A stretch of 64,000 nucleotides of DNA from Isoalcanivorax pacificus W11-5 (GTDB lineage Bacteria; Pseudomonadota; Gammaproteobacteria; Pseudomonadales; Alcanivoracaceae): the NCBI RefSeq assembly GCF_000299335.2, contig NZ_CP004387.1, positions 3,736,994 through 3,800,993 on the forward strand, in the 5' to 3' direction. A program made the translations under genes and the position numbers. Positions 52,982 to 62,015 of the stretch are shown one piece after another. The notes beneath the pieces are model-generated. The model worked only from the letters and a program-made list of their open reading frames with translations. It ran no database searches and was not told the DNA's origin. How positions within the stretch are numbered: the first letter of the stretch is position 1; the number at the start of each line of letters is the position of its first letter.

Positions 52982-53425
52982 ATGTCTGACGCCCGTCTGG
53001 ATTATTACGCGCACAATAAAGACGCGATCCTGCACCTGGCCGGCACGCGCCGGCACCTGAAACAATTGACGCCCGCGTTGTCGTTGCTGGTGGAGTTGCG
53101 CGTCTCGCAGATCAACGGCTGCGCTTACTGCCTGTCGCTGCACGCACCGGAAGCGCGCCACGCCGGCCTCAGCCAACGGCAACTGGACTGCCTGGCCGCC
53201 TGGCGCGAAGCCGGCACGCTGTTCGACGCACAGCAGCGGGCCGCGCTGACCTGGGCAGAGAGCCTGACCGATATTGCCACCACGCATGCGCCCGATGCGG
53301 ATTTCGACGCCGTCAAAGCGGTGTTCACCGACGCGGAAATCGTCGATCTGACGCTGTGCATCGCCAACATCAATGCGCTGAATCGCGTGGCGGTGAGCCT
53401 GCGCCGCGCGCCGGATGGTGCCTGA
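52982..53425 (+). CDS. AhpD/carboxymuconolactone-decarboxylase-like protein
   Basis: The 147-residue protein has the AhpD-like redox motif NGCAYCLSLHAPEA with CxxC and the nearby His, and helices ALSLLVELRVSQI and TDAEIVDLTLCIANINALNRV. Such proteins reduce peroxides or act as decarboxylase-like stress enzymes. It is divergent from the AraC gene, about 100 bp away, a common pairing for stress-response units. Confidence 0.88.
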   Translation: MSDARLDYYAHNKDAILHLAGTRRHLKQLTPALSLLVELRVSQINGCAYCLSLHAPEARHAGLSQRQLDCLAAWREAGTLFDAQQRAALTWAESLTDIATTHAPDADFDAVKAVFTDAEIVDLTLCIANINALNRVAVSLRRAPDGA

Positions 53426-53711
53426 GGCAGCCCCGGAAACTGTACGACAATCCGGCATGTCTGCCTGCCACAAGCTTGGCCTGATCGCACCGGTGACGGG
53501 GCGGTCGGGCCATGCCATTGACCAATGTAACAGTTAAATTGGCCCCATCCGCCGGGGCCATCTGTACCCCCGGTGCTAGCATGCCTGTCCTGGGTTATAT
53601 CCCGAGCTATGTGACGACAGGCTTCGAACAAAAACGTCGGTGTGTGCCCGTCACCACCACGCTTCGGCCCCACGGGCCAGGTTTTATTGCTCATTACCGA
53701 GAGTGCAGCTT

Positions 53712-55271
53712 ATGTCCAAAGAACATGTTGATGTGCTGATCATCGGCGCCGGCCTGTCCGGCATCGGCGCCGCCTGCCATCTGACCCGCGAGTGCCCCGG
53801 CAAGACCTACGCCATCCTCGAAGGCCGCGACGCCGTGGGCGGCACCTGGGACCTGTTCCGCTATCCGGGCATTCGTTCCGACTCCGACATGTACACCCTT
53901 GGCTATTCGTTCAAGCCCTGGACCAACCCGAAAGTGATTGCCGACGGCCCGTCGATCCGCGACTACATCAACGAAACCGCCGACGAATACAACGTGCGCC
54001 CGCATATCCGTTTCGGTCACCGCGTGCAGAGCGCGAACTGGTCCAGTGAAGAAGGGCTGTGGACCGTGCAGGCACGCCGCACGGCAGACGATGAACTGGT
54101 GGAAATCACCGCCGGTTTTGTCATTGCCTGCACCGGCTATTACAAATATGAAGCCGGCTATACGCCGGAGTTCCCCGGCCGCGACAGCTTCAAGGGCCAG
54201 GTTATCCACCCGCAGAAATGGCCGGAAGATCTCGATTACCGTGGCAAGCGCGTGGTGATCATCGGCAGTGGCGCCACCGCCGTGACGCTGGTGCCGTCGA
54301 TGGCCGACGATGCCGCGCATGTGACCATGCTGCAACGCTCGCCGAGCTATGTGGCCACCGTGCCGCAGGAAGACCCGATCTCGGTGCAACTGCGCCGTTT
54401 CCTGCCGGAGAAAATGGTCTATCGCCTCGCGCGTACCCGTAACGTCGGCCTGCAAATGCTGGTCTACAAACTGTCCAAGTCGCGGCCGCGCATGATGCGC
54501 CGCCTGCTGCTGAAGCAGGCGCGCTGGCAACTGGGCAAAGATTTCGACATGTCGCACTTCTCGCCGAGCTACAACCCGTGGGACGAGCGCCTGTGCGCAG
54601 TGCCCAACGGCGACCTGTTCAAAGTGCTGAAGAAAGGCAAGGCATCGGTGGTCACCGACCATATCGAGACCTTCAACGAAACCGGCATCAGGCTGAAATC
54701 CGGCCAGCAACTGGATGCGGACATCATCATCACCGCCACCGGCCTGGACCTGCAACTGCTCGGCGGCGCCGAGATCAATGTCGACGGCAAGCCGTTCGAG
54801 ATCAACCAGTCCACCGCCTACAAGGCGCTGATGCTGAGTGACCTGCCGAACGCGGCGATGATCTTCGGCTACACCAACGCCTCCTGGACGCTGAAAGCCG
54901 ACATCAGCTGTGAATATATCTGCCGCCTGCTCAAGCACATGGACAACACCGGCACACGCATTTGCGTCCCACGCGTACCGGCCGACATGGCAGAACAGCC
55001 GTTTATGGACATGCAGTCGGGCTACATCCAGCGGGCCGTGAACAAGTTCCCCAAGCAGGGCGACAAAGCACCCTGGAAGCTGAAGCAGAACTATGCTTTT
55101 GACCTGGCGATGCTGCGCTACAGCAAGGTGGATGATGGGTCGGTGGAATTTGCCAACCCGAAGCCGGCGGCAAAAAAGACGACGGCAAAGAAACCCGCCA
55201 AGGCAGCACCACGCAAGAAAGCCACCGCCAAGGCCAAGGCACCGAAAAGCGCGGTAAAAGCCTCCGCCTGA
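53712..55271 (+). CDS. almA: AlmA-type flavin monooxygenase with a Lys/Ala-rich tail
   Basis: The 519-residue protein has the FAD-binding motif VLIIGAGLSGIGAACHL, the Baeyer-Villiger-like GGTWDLFRYPGIRSDSDMYTLGY, and the NADPH-binding motif VVIIGSGATAVTLVPSM. This is the AlmA group linked to long-chain alkane use in Alcanivorax and Acinetobacter. The last 37 residues (after FANP) are mostly Lys, Ala and Pro repeats like histone-H1 tails. The ATG at 53712 is the start; the 286-bp leader contains a GGCCCC...GGGGCC hairpin. Confidence 0.9.
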   Translation: MSKEHVDVLIIGAGLSGIGAACHLTRECPGKTYAILEGRDAVGGTWDLFRYPGIRSDSDMYTLGYSFKPWTNPKVIADGPSIRDYINETADEYNVRPHIRFGHRVQSANWSSEEGLWTVQARRTADDELVEITAGFVIACTGYYKYEAGYTPEFPGRDSFKGQVIHPQKWPEDLDYRGKRVVIIGSGATAVTLVPSMADDAAHVTMLQRSPSYVATVPQEDPISVQLRRFLPEKMVYRLARTRNVGLQMLVYKLSKSRPRMMRRLLLKQARWQLGKDFDMSHFSPSYNPWDERLCAVPNGDLFKVLKKGKASVVTDHIETFNETGIRLKSGQQLDADIIITATGLDLQLLGGAEINVDGKPFEINQSTAYKALMLSDLPNAAMIFGYTNASWTLKADISCEYICRLLKHMDNTGTRICVPRVPADMAEQPFMDMQSGYIQRAVNKFPKQGDKAPWKLKQNYAFDLAMLRYSKVDDGSVEFANPKPAAKKTTAKKPAKAAPRKKATAKAKAPKSAVKASA

Positions 55272-55363
55272 TGTAATCCACGCCCCTCCCTCGCGGAGGG
55301 GCGTTCTGGTTTATTCGCCGCGCATCGCGACACCCTGCCGCGCCTGGCATGCAATGACTCTTT

Positions 55364-55753
55364 TCATTCCGCGCCCGGCAGCATGCCACGCAATATTTCA
55401 TCCACCCGCTCGGTTTCCTGCAGCAGCTCATCGCACACCGGTTGCGGCGCACCACACAGAACGCCCGTACGCACCACCAGCACGCCTTCCTGTTCTACCA
55501 GTTCCCGTTTCAGCGCCGCCGGGTGCGCCGCATGCGTCGGCGGCGTAAACAGCCAGATACGCTGATGTGTTTCGTCAATGGCCAGTGTCCAGCCCTCCTG
55601 CTGCTGCACCTGGACATCCGGATTCTGACGGAGCATGGCCAATAAACTCTGTGGTGTACCGTACTCAGGGTGCGGCGCCAGCGCCTTGCTTGCGCAACCC
55701 GACAGCCAGAACACAGCCAGGCAAAGCAGCACAGCATCAGTCGTGCGTGTCAT
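55364..55753 (-). CDS. Small lipoprotein of unknown function
   Basis: The 129-residue protein has a signal with lipobox WLSGC (Cys20) followed by a domain with the strands VQVQQQEGWTLAIDETHQRIWLFTPP and a conserved-looking pair of cysteines (VLCGAPQPVC). I do not recognise it. Its start overlaps the end of the acetyltransferase gene by 17 bp. Confidence 0.7.
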   Translation of the reverse strand: MTRTTDAVLLCLAVFWLSGCASKALAPHPEYGTPQSLLAMLRQNPDVQVQQQEGWTLAIDETHQRIWLFTPPTHAAHPAALKRELVEQEGVLVVRTGVLCGAPQPVCDELLQETERVDEILRGMLPGAE

Positions 55754-56207
55754 CCAGTGTCTTCTCCAGCCAGAGTCGGTCGCAATGCTGAATACCCTGC
55801 TCAAAAATCGGCGCGTCATAATGGCGGGTGAAGTAATCCCGTTCTACCGCCGCCACGCGAAAGCCTGCGCGCTGATAAAACGCGAGTTGGTAACCGAAGG
55901 TGCCGGTGCCCAGGCACAGCCGCCGGGTGCCCTGCGCACGCACGGCGTCAATCACCGCCGCCAGCAGACGCGTGCCGACACCCTGCCCCTGCACGGCGGG
56001 CAGCACCGAGATGTTCATCACTTCCAGGCCGTCATCACCGTGTGGAGCCAGCACACAGGCGCCGACAATCTCTTCACCGCGCAGCACCGCATAACATTGC
56101 GCGTTGGGCAGATAGCCGCGCACTTTATTTTCGTCAGGGTCTGCTTCGTGCAGCAGCGCCATGGGCAATGCCGCCGGTGCGATCGGTTGTATCCGTAGTG
56201 CACTCAC
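55737..56207 (-). CDS. GNAT-family N-acetyltransferase
   Basis: The 156-residue protein has the GNAT core: MNISVLPAVQGQGVGTRLLAAVIDAV with the CoA-binding Q-x-x-G-x-G-x-R loop and LCLGTGTFGYQLAFYQRAGFRVAAVERDYF. The substrate is unknown. It overlaps the DUF4153 gene stop by four bases (ATGA-type) and the lipoprotein start, forming a three-gene minus-strand operon. Confidence 0.88.
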   Translation of the reverse strand: MSALRIQPIAPAALPMALLHEADPDENKVRGYLPNAQCYAVLRGEEIVGACVLAPHGDDGLEVMNISVLPAVQGQGVGTRLLAAVIDAVRAQGTRRLCLGTGTFGYQLAFYQRAGFRVAAVERDYFTRHYDAPIFEQGIQHCDRLWLEKTLDDTHD

Positions 56208-57979
56208 GGTGTGTCCTGGTTAACCAGTGGCAGGCGCTGCTCGCCCATCAGCAGGTCCGGCCATACCGGTGCCGCTGGCGCCAGGTCACCCGCCTCGATG
56301 TGCTGGCGCCAAAGGTCGTACCCCATGTGCCGGCCAAACGAGCCGACGCGCCGCCAGCCTGTGTCACCGCGCGCCAGCAACCAGCTCTCGGGGATCGCAT
56401 TGGCGGCATAGCGCACCAGCACGACCGCTTCGTCCGCGCCATCATTGTTCAGGTCCGTCAGCCAGATGGCGCACTGGCGTTGCGGCGACAGGCAATATAC
56501 CGCCTCCCAGCTATCGCCTTTCTCTTGCAGGTGGGCCACCAGATCATCGGGCAACACGGCAGTGCCACCCGGCCCATGCAGCACGGTGATCTGCCTGCGC
56601 ACTTCCTCTGCACTCAGCACATCGGACGACGCGCCCGGGGAAGCCGCCAGCGTCTGGCGTGCGCGGGTCGCAATATCCGTCAGGCGCGCATCGCCCTGCT
56701 GTGCCGACAATGCCGTCAGCGCCATCAGGCCCCAGCGGTCCGAGCGGTGCCGCAGATAATAAAAATCAAACGACTCGGTGCTGACGCGCCCGTCCAGCAA
56801 GCGCGCCACCTGATCCGCCACGGCCAGACGGCGAGGGTCCATCACCGGCGAGAGCAACAGCGCCAGCGTGATCAGCCCCACCACCGCCACCGTGATATTG
56901 GTCGGCCCGATGCTGCGCATCCAGCCGCCCCGCCGGAACCAGGACAGGCTGTAGCCCAGTGCGTAGACAGTGATCAGCAACCAGACAAACAACGCCCAGA
57001 TGCGATCCTCCGTCCAGCCGTACTGATGAATCCGCATCGACAGCGCAACGCCCGCCACAATCACCACCACCGGCAACGACAGCCAGGCCACGCTGATCGC
57101 CAGCGCCAGCCAGCGCGGATAAGGCGGCGACTGCGCGCCATCCTGCCAGGCGCAGTTGATGAAATTCACCGCCAGCACAGCAAACCACAACAGGAAAAAG
57201 GCCGCCGAGCCGGTGGCAAACAAGGTGTCCAGGCCCGTCAGCGGTAACGCCAGCACCCAGAACACACCGAACAACAACAGCAAGGGCAGCAGCCAACTGT
57301 TCAGGCCGAGCCAGTAGCGCCGCAAACCACCCAGCAACCCCACCCGCGCCAGCCCCTGCGCGAACACACTGCCGACGACAATGCCCGTCACCGGGAAAAT
57401 AAACACCGGCTCACGGATCAGCCGCTTGAGAAAATCCAGCCCGATGCTGTCCATCAACATCGCGCCGGCCGTCAGCACCGCCCAGAACAGCAGCGTCACG
57501 GCCAGCACGCTCGCCAGCAACATGCCGTTGCGCCAGGCCAGCTCGAACAGGTGGTGATAATCCCAGCGCCCCTGCCGCCAGCCCGCAACCAGCGGCACCA
57601 CCACGAACAGCGCCACCAGCGCACCCAGCACCTGCCCCGGCCCGTTCGCTACCAGACCCCAGCCATGGGAAGAGGCCACCGTCTCCAGCGGATCACTCAC
57701 CCAGCCGGCGTACACACCGAGCAGCCCGTAGACGATCACCACACCCAGCATGAGCCCGCCCCACTGGCGGCGTCCCATGCCTGATTGCGCGGACAGATAC
57801 CAGGCACCGGGCACCGCGAAGGCGAGCCATAACAAGGCCCCCAGCCACATTGGCGAGGTGGCCGGCCAGACTGTGTATTCCGCCGCCTGCCAGAGCCAGC
57901 ACAGCAGAGCGCCCTGCACTGTGCCGATCAGCATCAGCAGACGCGAGGCGGCGGGCGTGTGTTCGATTTCCTGTGACAT
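56204..57979 (-). CDS. DUF4153 membrane protein
   Basis: The 591-residue protein has about twelve membrane segments over its first 440 residues and a soluble C-terminal part with TVLHGPGGTAVLPDDLVAHL and LTDLNNDGADEAVVLV. The arrangement fits the DUF4153 family of unknown function. The ATG at 57979 follows GGAGTGAGG upstream in the leader; the frame extends to 58183 without coding features. Confidence 0.8.
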   Translation of the reverse strand: MSQEIEHTPAASRLLMLIGTVQGALLCWLWQAAEYTVWPATSPMWLGALLWLAFAVPGAWYLSAQSGMGRRQWGGLMLGVVIVYGLLGVYAGWVSDPLETVASSHGWGLVANGPGQVLGALVALFVVVPLVAGWRQGRWDYHHLFELAWRNGMLLASVLAVTLLFWAVLTAGAMLMDSIGLDFLKRLIREPVFIFPVTGIVVGSVFAQGLARVGLLGGLRRYWLGLNSWLLPLLLLFGVFWVLALPLTGLDTLFATGSAAFFLLWFAVLAVNFINCAWQDGAQSPPYPRWLALAISVAWLSLPVVVIVAGVALSMRIHQYGWTEDRIWALFVWLLITVYALGYSLSWFRRGGWMRSIGPTNITVAVVGLITLALLLSPVMDPRRLAVADQVARLLDGRVSTESFDFYYLRHRSDRWGLMALTALSAQQGDARLTDIATRARQTLAASPGASSDVLSAEEVRRQITVLHGPGGTAVLPDDLVAHLQEKGDSWEAVYCLSPQRQCAIWLTDLNNDGADEAVVLVRYAANAIPESWLLARGDTGWRRVGSFGRHMGYDLWRQHIEAGDLAPAAPVWPDLLMGEQRLPLVNQDTP

Positions 57980-58031
57980 GGCGTTCCCTGCATTGAGAAG
58001 GAGTGAGGCCCGGCGGCATGACGGACGTCGT

Positions 58032-58192
58032 TTAGCAGGCCGCTGAAAAGCAGCCTGCGCTGACGGCTCGATTGAACCGTCAGCAAAATCAAACGCGACA
58101 GCGATTGCTTTTCCGTGCCCAGCTTTTGCGGCTCTGCGCCGCAAAGGTGGCTTGAAGAAGCATCGACGAGGCGTTTTCAACACCCTGTTATA
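58032..58192. mobile_element. Small inverted-repeat (MITE-like) element
   Basis: The ends TTAGCAGGCCGCTGAAAAG and GTTTTCAACACCCTGTTATA are imperfect inverted repeats of the type seen at insertion-sequence ends. Inside are hairpins CTGACGG/CCGTCAG (58059-58083) and TTTGCGGC/GCCGCAAA (58125-58146). No ORF is present. It lies downstream of hipA and upstream of the DUF4153 gene. Confidence 0.5.
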
Positions 58193-58235
58193 GACCGATA
58201 CGTGCGGGAAGATTCCGCCGTTGATCAGTGCGCTA

Positions 58236-59474
58236 TCAGGGCATCAGGCAACGCGCTATCTGCGCGGCATCTTCGTCACTGACCCCGGTGCTTTCGGCAA
58301 TATCACGCCACCGGGAAACGGCGTGCATCACGGCTTCGGCGCCGGCCTCCACTTCGGGCCGGGGCAGACCAAACACCTTGCCCAGTGCTGTCACTTCGGA
58401 CGGACGCGGCGCCCAGGGCTTGAGGCCGAACCCCGCCACGGGATACTCCCCCACACTCAGCGACGGCACCAGATCGTAGGCCGGCGCCAGCCGGCAGCCT
58501 GACGCATCACAGAACAGCGAAAAATTGCGCTCGTGGTCATCCAGGTTGTTGATCGCGCGGTTGAACAGCATCAGCCGCAACAATTGGGCCAGGTCCGCTT
58601 CGATGGCCACGGAATAACGGCGCAGCAACGCCGCAATATCGTCATAGCGAAACACCCCGCCATGATCCCGCTGGCTGGCCGATTCCTTGAGCAGGCTGTT
58701 GATCGTCAGCAAGTGCCGTCGCAGGCCGTGGGCATCGATATCGAAACGATCGACCAGCAATACTTCACGCCCATTGATGCCTTCCCGCACCTCCCCGTCC
58801 GGCACGCCAATGCCCGCAGCGTGCGCCATGCGCAGGCAAGCAAGCTCCACGCGGGCATTGTTGTAGCGGTCCTGCCCCAATCGGTTGAACTTTGCCAGCC
58901 AGTGCCGGCCGTTGTCGTACAACAGCGCTTTGGGACGTGCGCCACCGACACCGCTGCCCGCATTGGCGAGGTACAGCAGGCTCATGTCATCCGGGTACAG
59001 ACGCAGATATGCCGGGTTGTCGATGTGCTGCGCGGCGTCTTCTGCACGCGCCAATTGGGCAAGGGGCGTGCCGAGCTCCCAGCCCGGCGTCTCACCGCGC
59101 GGCACCACACTTAATGCACCAATGCGTGACGCCCCCACCATGGCCAGCATGTCGATAGCGCTGTGCGCATTGAGGCGCTGCTGGTCGCGATAAAGTGCCA
59201 GGCGCGCCAGCACCTTGCGGCCCCAATCATCCGGCAGGTAGTCGTCGAGGAATCCCGGCATACCGCCAGCACAACGCAACACCACTTCCCCGGATTGCAG
59301 CGGCAACTGACGCGGGTCCAACGGGAAGGCACCCGGCGCCGCCAGATAGTCGGCCCGATAGCGGAACCCGACGCGCTGCAACAGGCCGCGATCTTCTTCC
59401 AGCACCATCTCCGCCGCCCAGATGCGGCCAGTGGGAGATGTATTCAGGTGGATGTCATAGCGTGCCGTCGTCAT
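58236..59474 (-). CDS. hipA: HipA-family serine/threonine kinase toxin
   Basis: The 412-residue protein has the HipA N-terminal subdomain (GFLDDYLPDDWGRKVLARL), the P-loop-like region SGVGGARPKALL, and the catalytic loop INNLDDHERNFSLF followed by the metal-binding YDLVPS. HipA kinases stall growth by phosphorylating aminoacyl-tRNA synthetases or related targets. It overlaps the hipB gene by 20 bp. Confidence 0.92.
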   Translation of the reverse strand: MTTARYDIHLNTSPTGRIWAAEMVLEEDRGLLQRVGFRYRADYLAAPGAFPLDPRQLPLQSGEVVLRCAGGMPGFLDDYLPDDWGRKVLARLALYRDQQRLNAHSAIDMLAMVGASRIGALSVVPRGETPGWELGTPLAQLARAEDAAQHIDNPAYLRLYPDDMSLLYLANAGSGVGGARPKALLYDNGRHWLAKFNRLGQDRYNNARVELACLRMAHAAGIGVPDGEVREGINGREVLLVDRFDIDAHGLRRHLLTINSLLKESASQRDHGGVFRYDDIAALLRRYSVAIEADLAQLLRLMLFNRAINNLDDHERNFSLFCDASGCRLAPAYDLVPSLSVGEYPVAGFGLKPWAPRPSEVTALGKVFGLPRPEVEAGAEAVMHAVSRWRDIAESTGVSDEDAAQIARCLMP

Positions 59475-59706
59475 CGAACAGACTGGCCTCCATCACAAAC
59501 AACGCCTCGAAGCCTGACGCCAGGCCCAGCACCTCGGCGGCAGCATAGTAGCGGCCGAGCGCCACGCCCGGATCGCCCTGCTCCATCTTTTGCAGGGTGG
59601 ACCGGGCCACACCAATACGCAGGGCAAACGCCTGCATATCATCGTCGGGGAACCGCCGGCGACGGGCTTCGCGCAGGCGGCGGCCCAGTGCTGCCAGATG
59701 ATTCAT
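59455..59706 (-). CDS. hipB: HipB-like antitoxin
   Basis: The 83-residue protein is an XRE-type DNA-binding antitoxin: LAALGRRLREARRRRFP, then DMQAFALRIGVARSTLQKMEQGDPGVALGRYYAAAEVLG with the recognition helix. It should bind the palindromes just upstream and, together with HipA, repress the operon. Confidence 0.9.
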   Translation of the reverse strand: MNHLAALGRRLREARRRRFPDDDMQAFALRIGVARSTLQKMEQGDPGVALGRYYAAAEVLGLASGFEALFVMEASLFDDDGTL

Positions 59707-59716
59707 GAGGCCTCCA

Positions 59717-59774
59717 TTACCGTAATTACGGTAAATAATGCCATTTATACCGCCAATTTACCATTATTACGGTA
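59717..59774. promoter_or_regulatory. hipBA operators
   Basis: A perfect palindrome TTACCGTAATTACGGTAA (59717-59734) and a second, imperfect one TTACCATTATTACGGTA (59758-59774) lie directly upstream of hipB. Half site TACCGTAA repeats, as in autoregulated antitoxin operators. The LysR gene on the same strand begins upstream and ends at 59777. Confidence 0.85.
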
Positions 59775-59776
59775 CA

Positions 59777-60679
59777 TCACTGCCCCACCAGCACCCGGCT
59801 CCGCAACCAGCGCAACGCCGGGTCGTCTTCCTGGTCGCGGTGCCAGTACAGGTACAGGGACAACGGCGGCAGGCGCACCGGCAGTTCGCGGATCACCACA
59901 TTCGGCAACGGCAACTGCTCCGCCAGCACGCGCGGCAGTGTCAGCAGCAAATCAGTAGCACCCACCGTCGCCATGGCCGACTGGTGGTGCTGGCAGCGCA
60001 GCGCGATCTGCCGGTGGTAGCCGGCCTGCGCCAGCCCGAAATCCTCCAGCCCCGGGCCGCGTCGGCGCGAGGACACCAGCACGTGACGGGCGACCAGGTA
60101 GCTTTCCAGCGTCAGCGGGCCGGTGGCGAGCGGGTGGTCGGCACGCAGCATCACCACCAAGGGCACGTCCATCAGATGCTGCTGGCTGATCTCGGCATCC
60201 ACCGGCAGTTGCACATCAATGGCGAGATCAAGCCGGCCGGCCGCCAGGGTCGAGGCCAGTTCGCGCCGGCCCACGGTCAGCGACTGGACATCCACCCCCG
60301 GCGCTTCGTCCGCCAGCATGCGCATCAGCCCCGGCAGCACGCAGGCTTCCAGACCGCTGCGCAGCGCCAGCACAAAGGTGCGGCGCGCCTGCCCCGGCTC
60401 GAAGCCGCCCATGCCGGTCAGGCACCCCTGCAGGCCGTGCAGCGCCTCGCGCACCGGCATGATCAGTTCACGGGCGCGGGGCGTGGGCACCATGTCCCGG
60501 CCACGGCGCACGAACAGCGGGTCCTCGAGCCGGTCCCGCAGCCGTGCCAGCGCATGGCTCACCGCCGGCTGGCTCAGGCTCAGCAGGCTGGCGGCGCGGG
60601 TGATGGAGCCTTCGCGGTAGATCGCCTCGAACACCACGAACAGGTTCAGGTCGATGCTGCCGATATTCAGTGTTTGCAT
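59777..60679 (-). CDS. LysR-family transcriptional regulator
   Basis: The 300-residue protein has an N-terminal winged HTH (LNLFVVFEAIYREGSITRAASLLSLSQPAVSHALARLRDRLEDPLFVRRGRDMVPTPRA) and a substrate-binding domain (RTFVLALRSGLEACVLPGLM). It is divergent from the acyl-CoA dehydrogenase gene, 96 bp away, and probably controls that operon. It is followed closely by hipB operators. Confidence 0.92.
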   Translation of the reverse strand: MQTLNIGSIDLNLFVVFEAIYREGSITRAASLLSLSQPAVSHALARLRDRLEDPLFVRRGRDMVPTPRARELIMPVREALHGLQGCLTGMGGFEPGQARRTFVLALRSGLEACVLPGLMRMLADEAPGVDVQSLTVGRRELASTLAAGRLDLAIDVQLPVDAEISQQHLMDVPLVVMLRADHPLATGPLTLESYLVARHVLVSSRRRGPGLEDFGLAQAGYHRQIALRCQHHQSAMATVGATDLLLTLPRVLAEQLPLPNVVIRELPVRLPPLSLYLYWHRDQEDDPALRWLRSRVLVGQ

Positions 60680-60775
60680 GCGGGAGGATTCACACTATTC
60701 ATTCGATTCATTGGCAAGCCTTCCATACACTCGGGTGATTGGCAATCCACCCGCCGTTATCAACAGGAGCCACCC

Positions 60776-61984
60776 ATGGACTTCAGCCTGTCCCCGATCG
60801 CACAGGACTACTGCGACCGCGTGCGCCGTTTCATGGACGAGGAGATCCGCCCCGTCGAACACGCCTACCACCGCGAACTCCAGCAACGGGATGACAAGTG
60901 GGTGGTGCTGCCGATCATTCGTGAACTGAAAGCCAAAGCGCGCGCCGCGGGCCTGTGGAATATGTTCCTGCCGGATGCCGAGCTGGGTGCCGGGCTGTCG
61001 GTCACCGATTACGCGCCCGTGGCCGAGCTGACCGGCCAGAGCGCCATCGCCCCGGAAATCTTCAACTGCAACGCGCCGGACACCGGCAATATGGAAGTGC
61101 TGTACCACTACGGCAGCGACACCCAGAAAGCCGAGTGGCTCACGCCGCTGCTAGCCGGCGAGATCCGCTCCGCGTTCTGCATGACCGAGCCGGACGTGGC
61201 TTCGTCCGACGCCACCAACATGGCCGCCACCGCCCTCATCGAAGGCGACGAGGTGGTGCTCAACGGCCGCAAATGGTGGAGCACCGGCATCGGCCACCCG
61301 GACTGCCGCGTGTTGATCTTCATGGGCCTGACCGATCCGGGCGCGCACCGCCACGCACAACATTCCATGGTGCTGGTGCCCAAAGATGCGCCCGGCGTGC
61401 GCGTGACACGCATGCTGCAGACCATGGGCATGTATGACGAACCCTACGGCCATGGCGAAGTCGAGTTCAATAACGTGCGCCTGCCGGTGAGCAACATCAT
61501 CGCCGGCCCTGGCCGGGGCTTTGAAATCGCCCAGGGCCGGCTCGGCCCCGGCCGTATTCATCACTGCATGCGCCTGATCGGCCTGGCCGAACTGGCCCTG
61601 CAACTGATGTGCGAGCGCGGCACGGCACGTCAGGCGTTTGGCAAACCGCTGGTGAACCTCGGCGGCAACCGCGAGCGCATTGCCGATGCGCGCATGATGA
61701 TCGAGCAGGCACGCCTGCTGGTGCTGAAGGCCGCCTGGCTGATCGACCAGCGCGGCGTCATGGCCGCCATGAGCGAAATCTCGCAGATCAAGGTCATCTG
61801 CCCGAACGTGGCGCAGACCGTGGTCGACATGGCCATGCAGATCCACGGCGGCGCCGGCCTGAGTGAAGACACCCCGCTGGCCATGGCCTGGACTGCCGCC
61901 CGCGCCCTGCGCCTGGCCGACGGCCCCGACGAAGTGCATCGCGGGCTGGTGGCGAAATTCGAACTGATGAAATACCGTGGCTGA
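60776..61984 (+). CDS. Acyl-CoA dehydrogenase (ACAD10/11-like)
   Basis: The 402-residue protein has the acyl-CoA dehydrogenase motifs FCMTEPDVASSDATNM, LNGRKWWSTGIGHPDCR, RTARQAFGKPL-like GTARQAFGKPLV, and the terminal IHGGAGLSEDTPLA. It oxidises a CoA ester in fat degradation; it may prefer substrates with a hydroxyl or branched chain as in ACAD10/11. The true ATG at 60776 follows CAGGAG. It is the first gene of a four-gene plus-strand run. Confidence 0.93.
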   Translation: MDFSLSPIAQDYCDRVRRFMDEEIRPVEHAYHRELQQRDDKWVVLPIIRELKAKARAAGLWNMFLPDAELGAGLSVTDYAPVAELTGQSAIAPEIFNCNAPDTGNMEVLYHYGSDTQKAEWLTPLLAGEIRSAFCMTEPDVASSDATNMAATALIEGDEVVLNGRKWWSTGIGHPDCRVLIFMGLTDPGAHRHAQHSMVLVPKDAPGVRVTRMLQTMGMYDEPYGHGEVEFNNVRLPVSNIIAGPGRGFEIAQGRLGPGRIHHCMRLIGLAELALQLMCERGTARQAFGKPLVNLGGNRERIADARMMIEQARLLVLKAAWLIDQRGVMAAMSEISQIKVICPNVAQTVVDMAMQIHGGAGLSEDTPLAMAWTAARALRLADGPDEVHRGLVAKFELMKYRG

Positions 61985-62015
61985 TTGCCGCATTGACTGA
62001 AGAGAGCCCATCAAG

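Noticed and set aside
58032..58192. Same element as the 271-bp repeat near cobO
   Set aside because: The ends and inner hairpins are different; they are not members of one family.
59738..60775. N-terminal extension of the acyl-CoA dehydrogenase
   Set aside because: It runs antisense through the LysR gene; CAGGAG before 60776 gives the real start.
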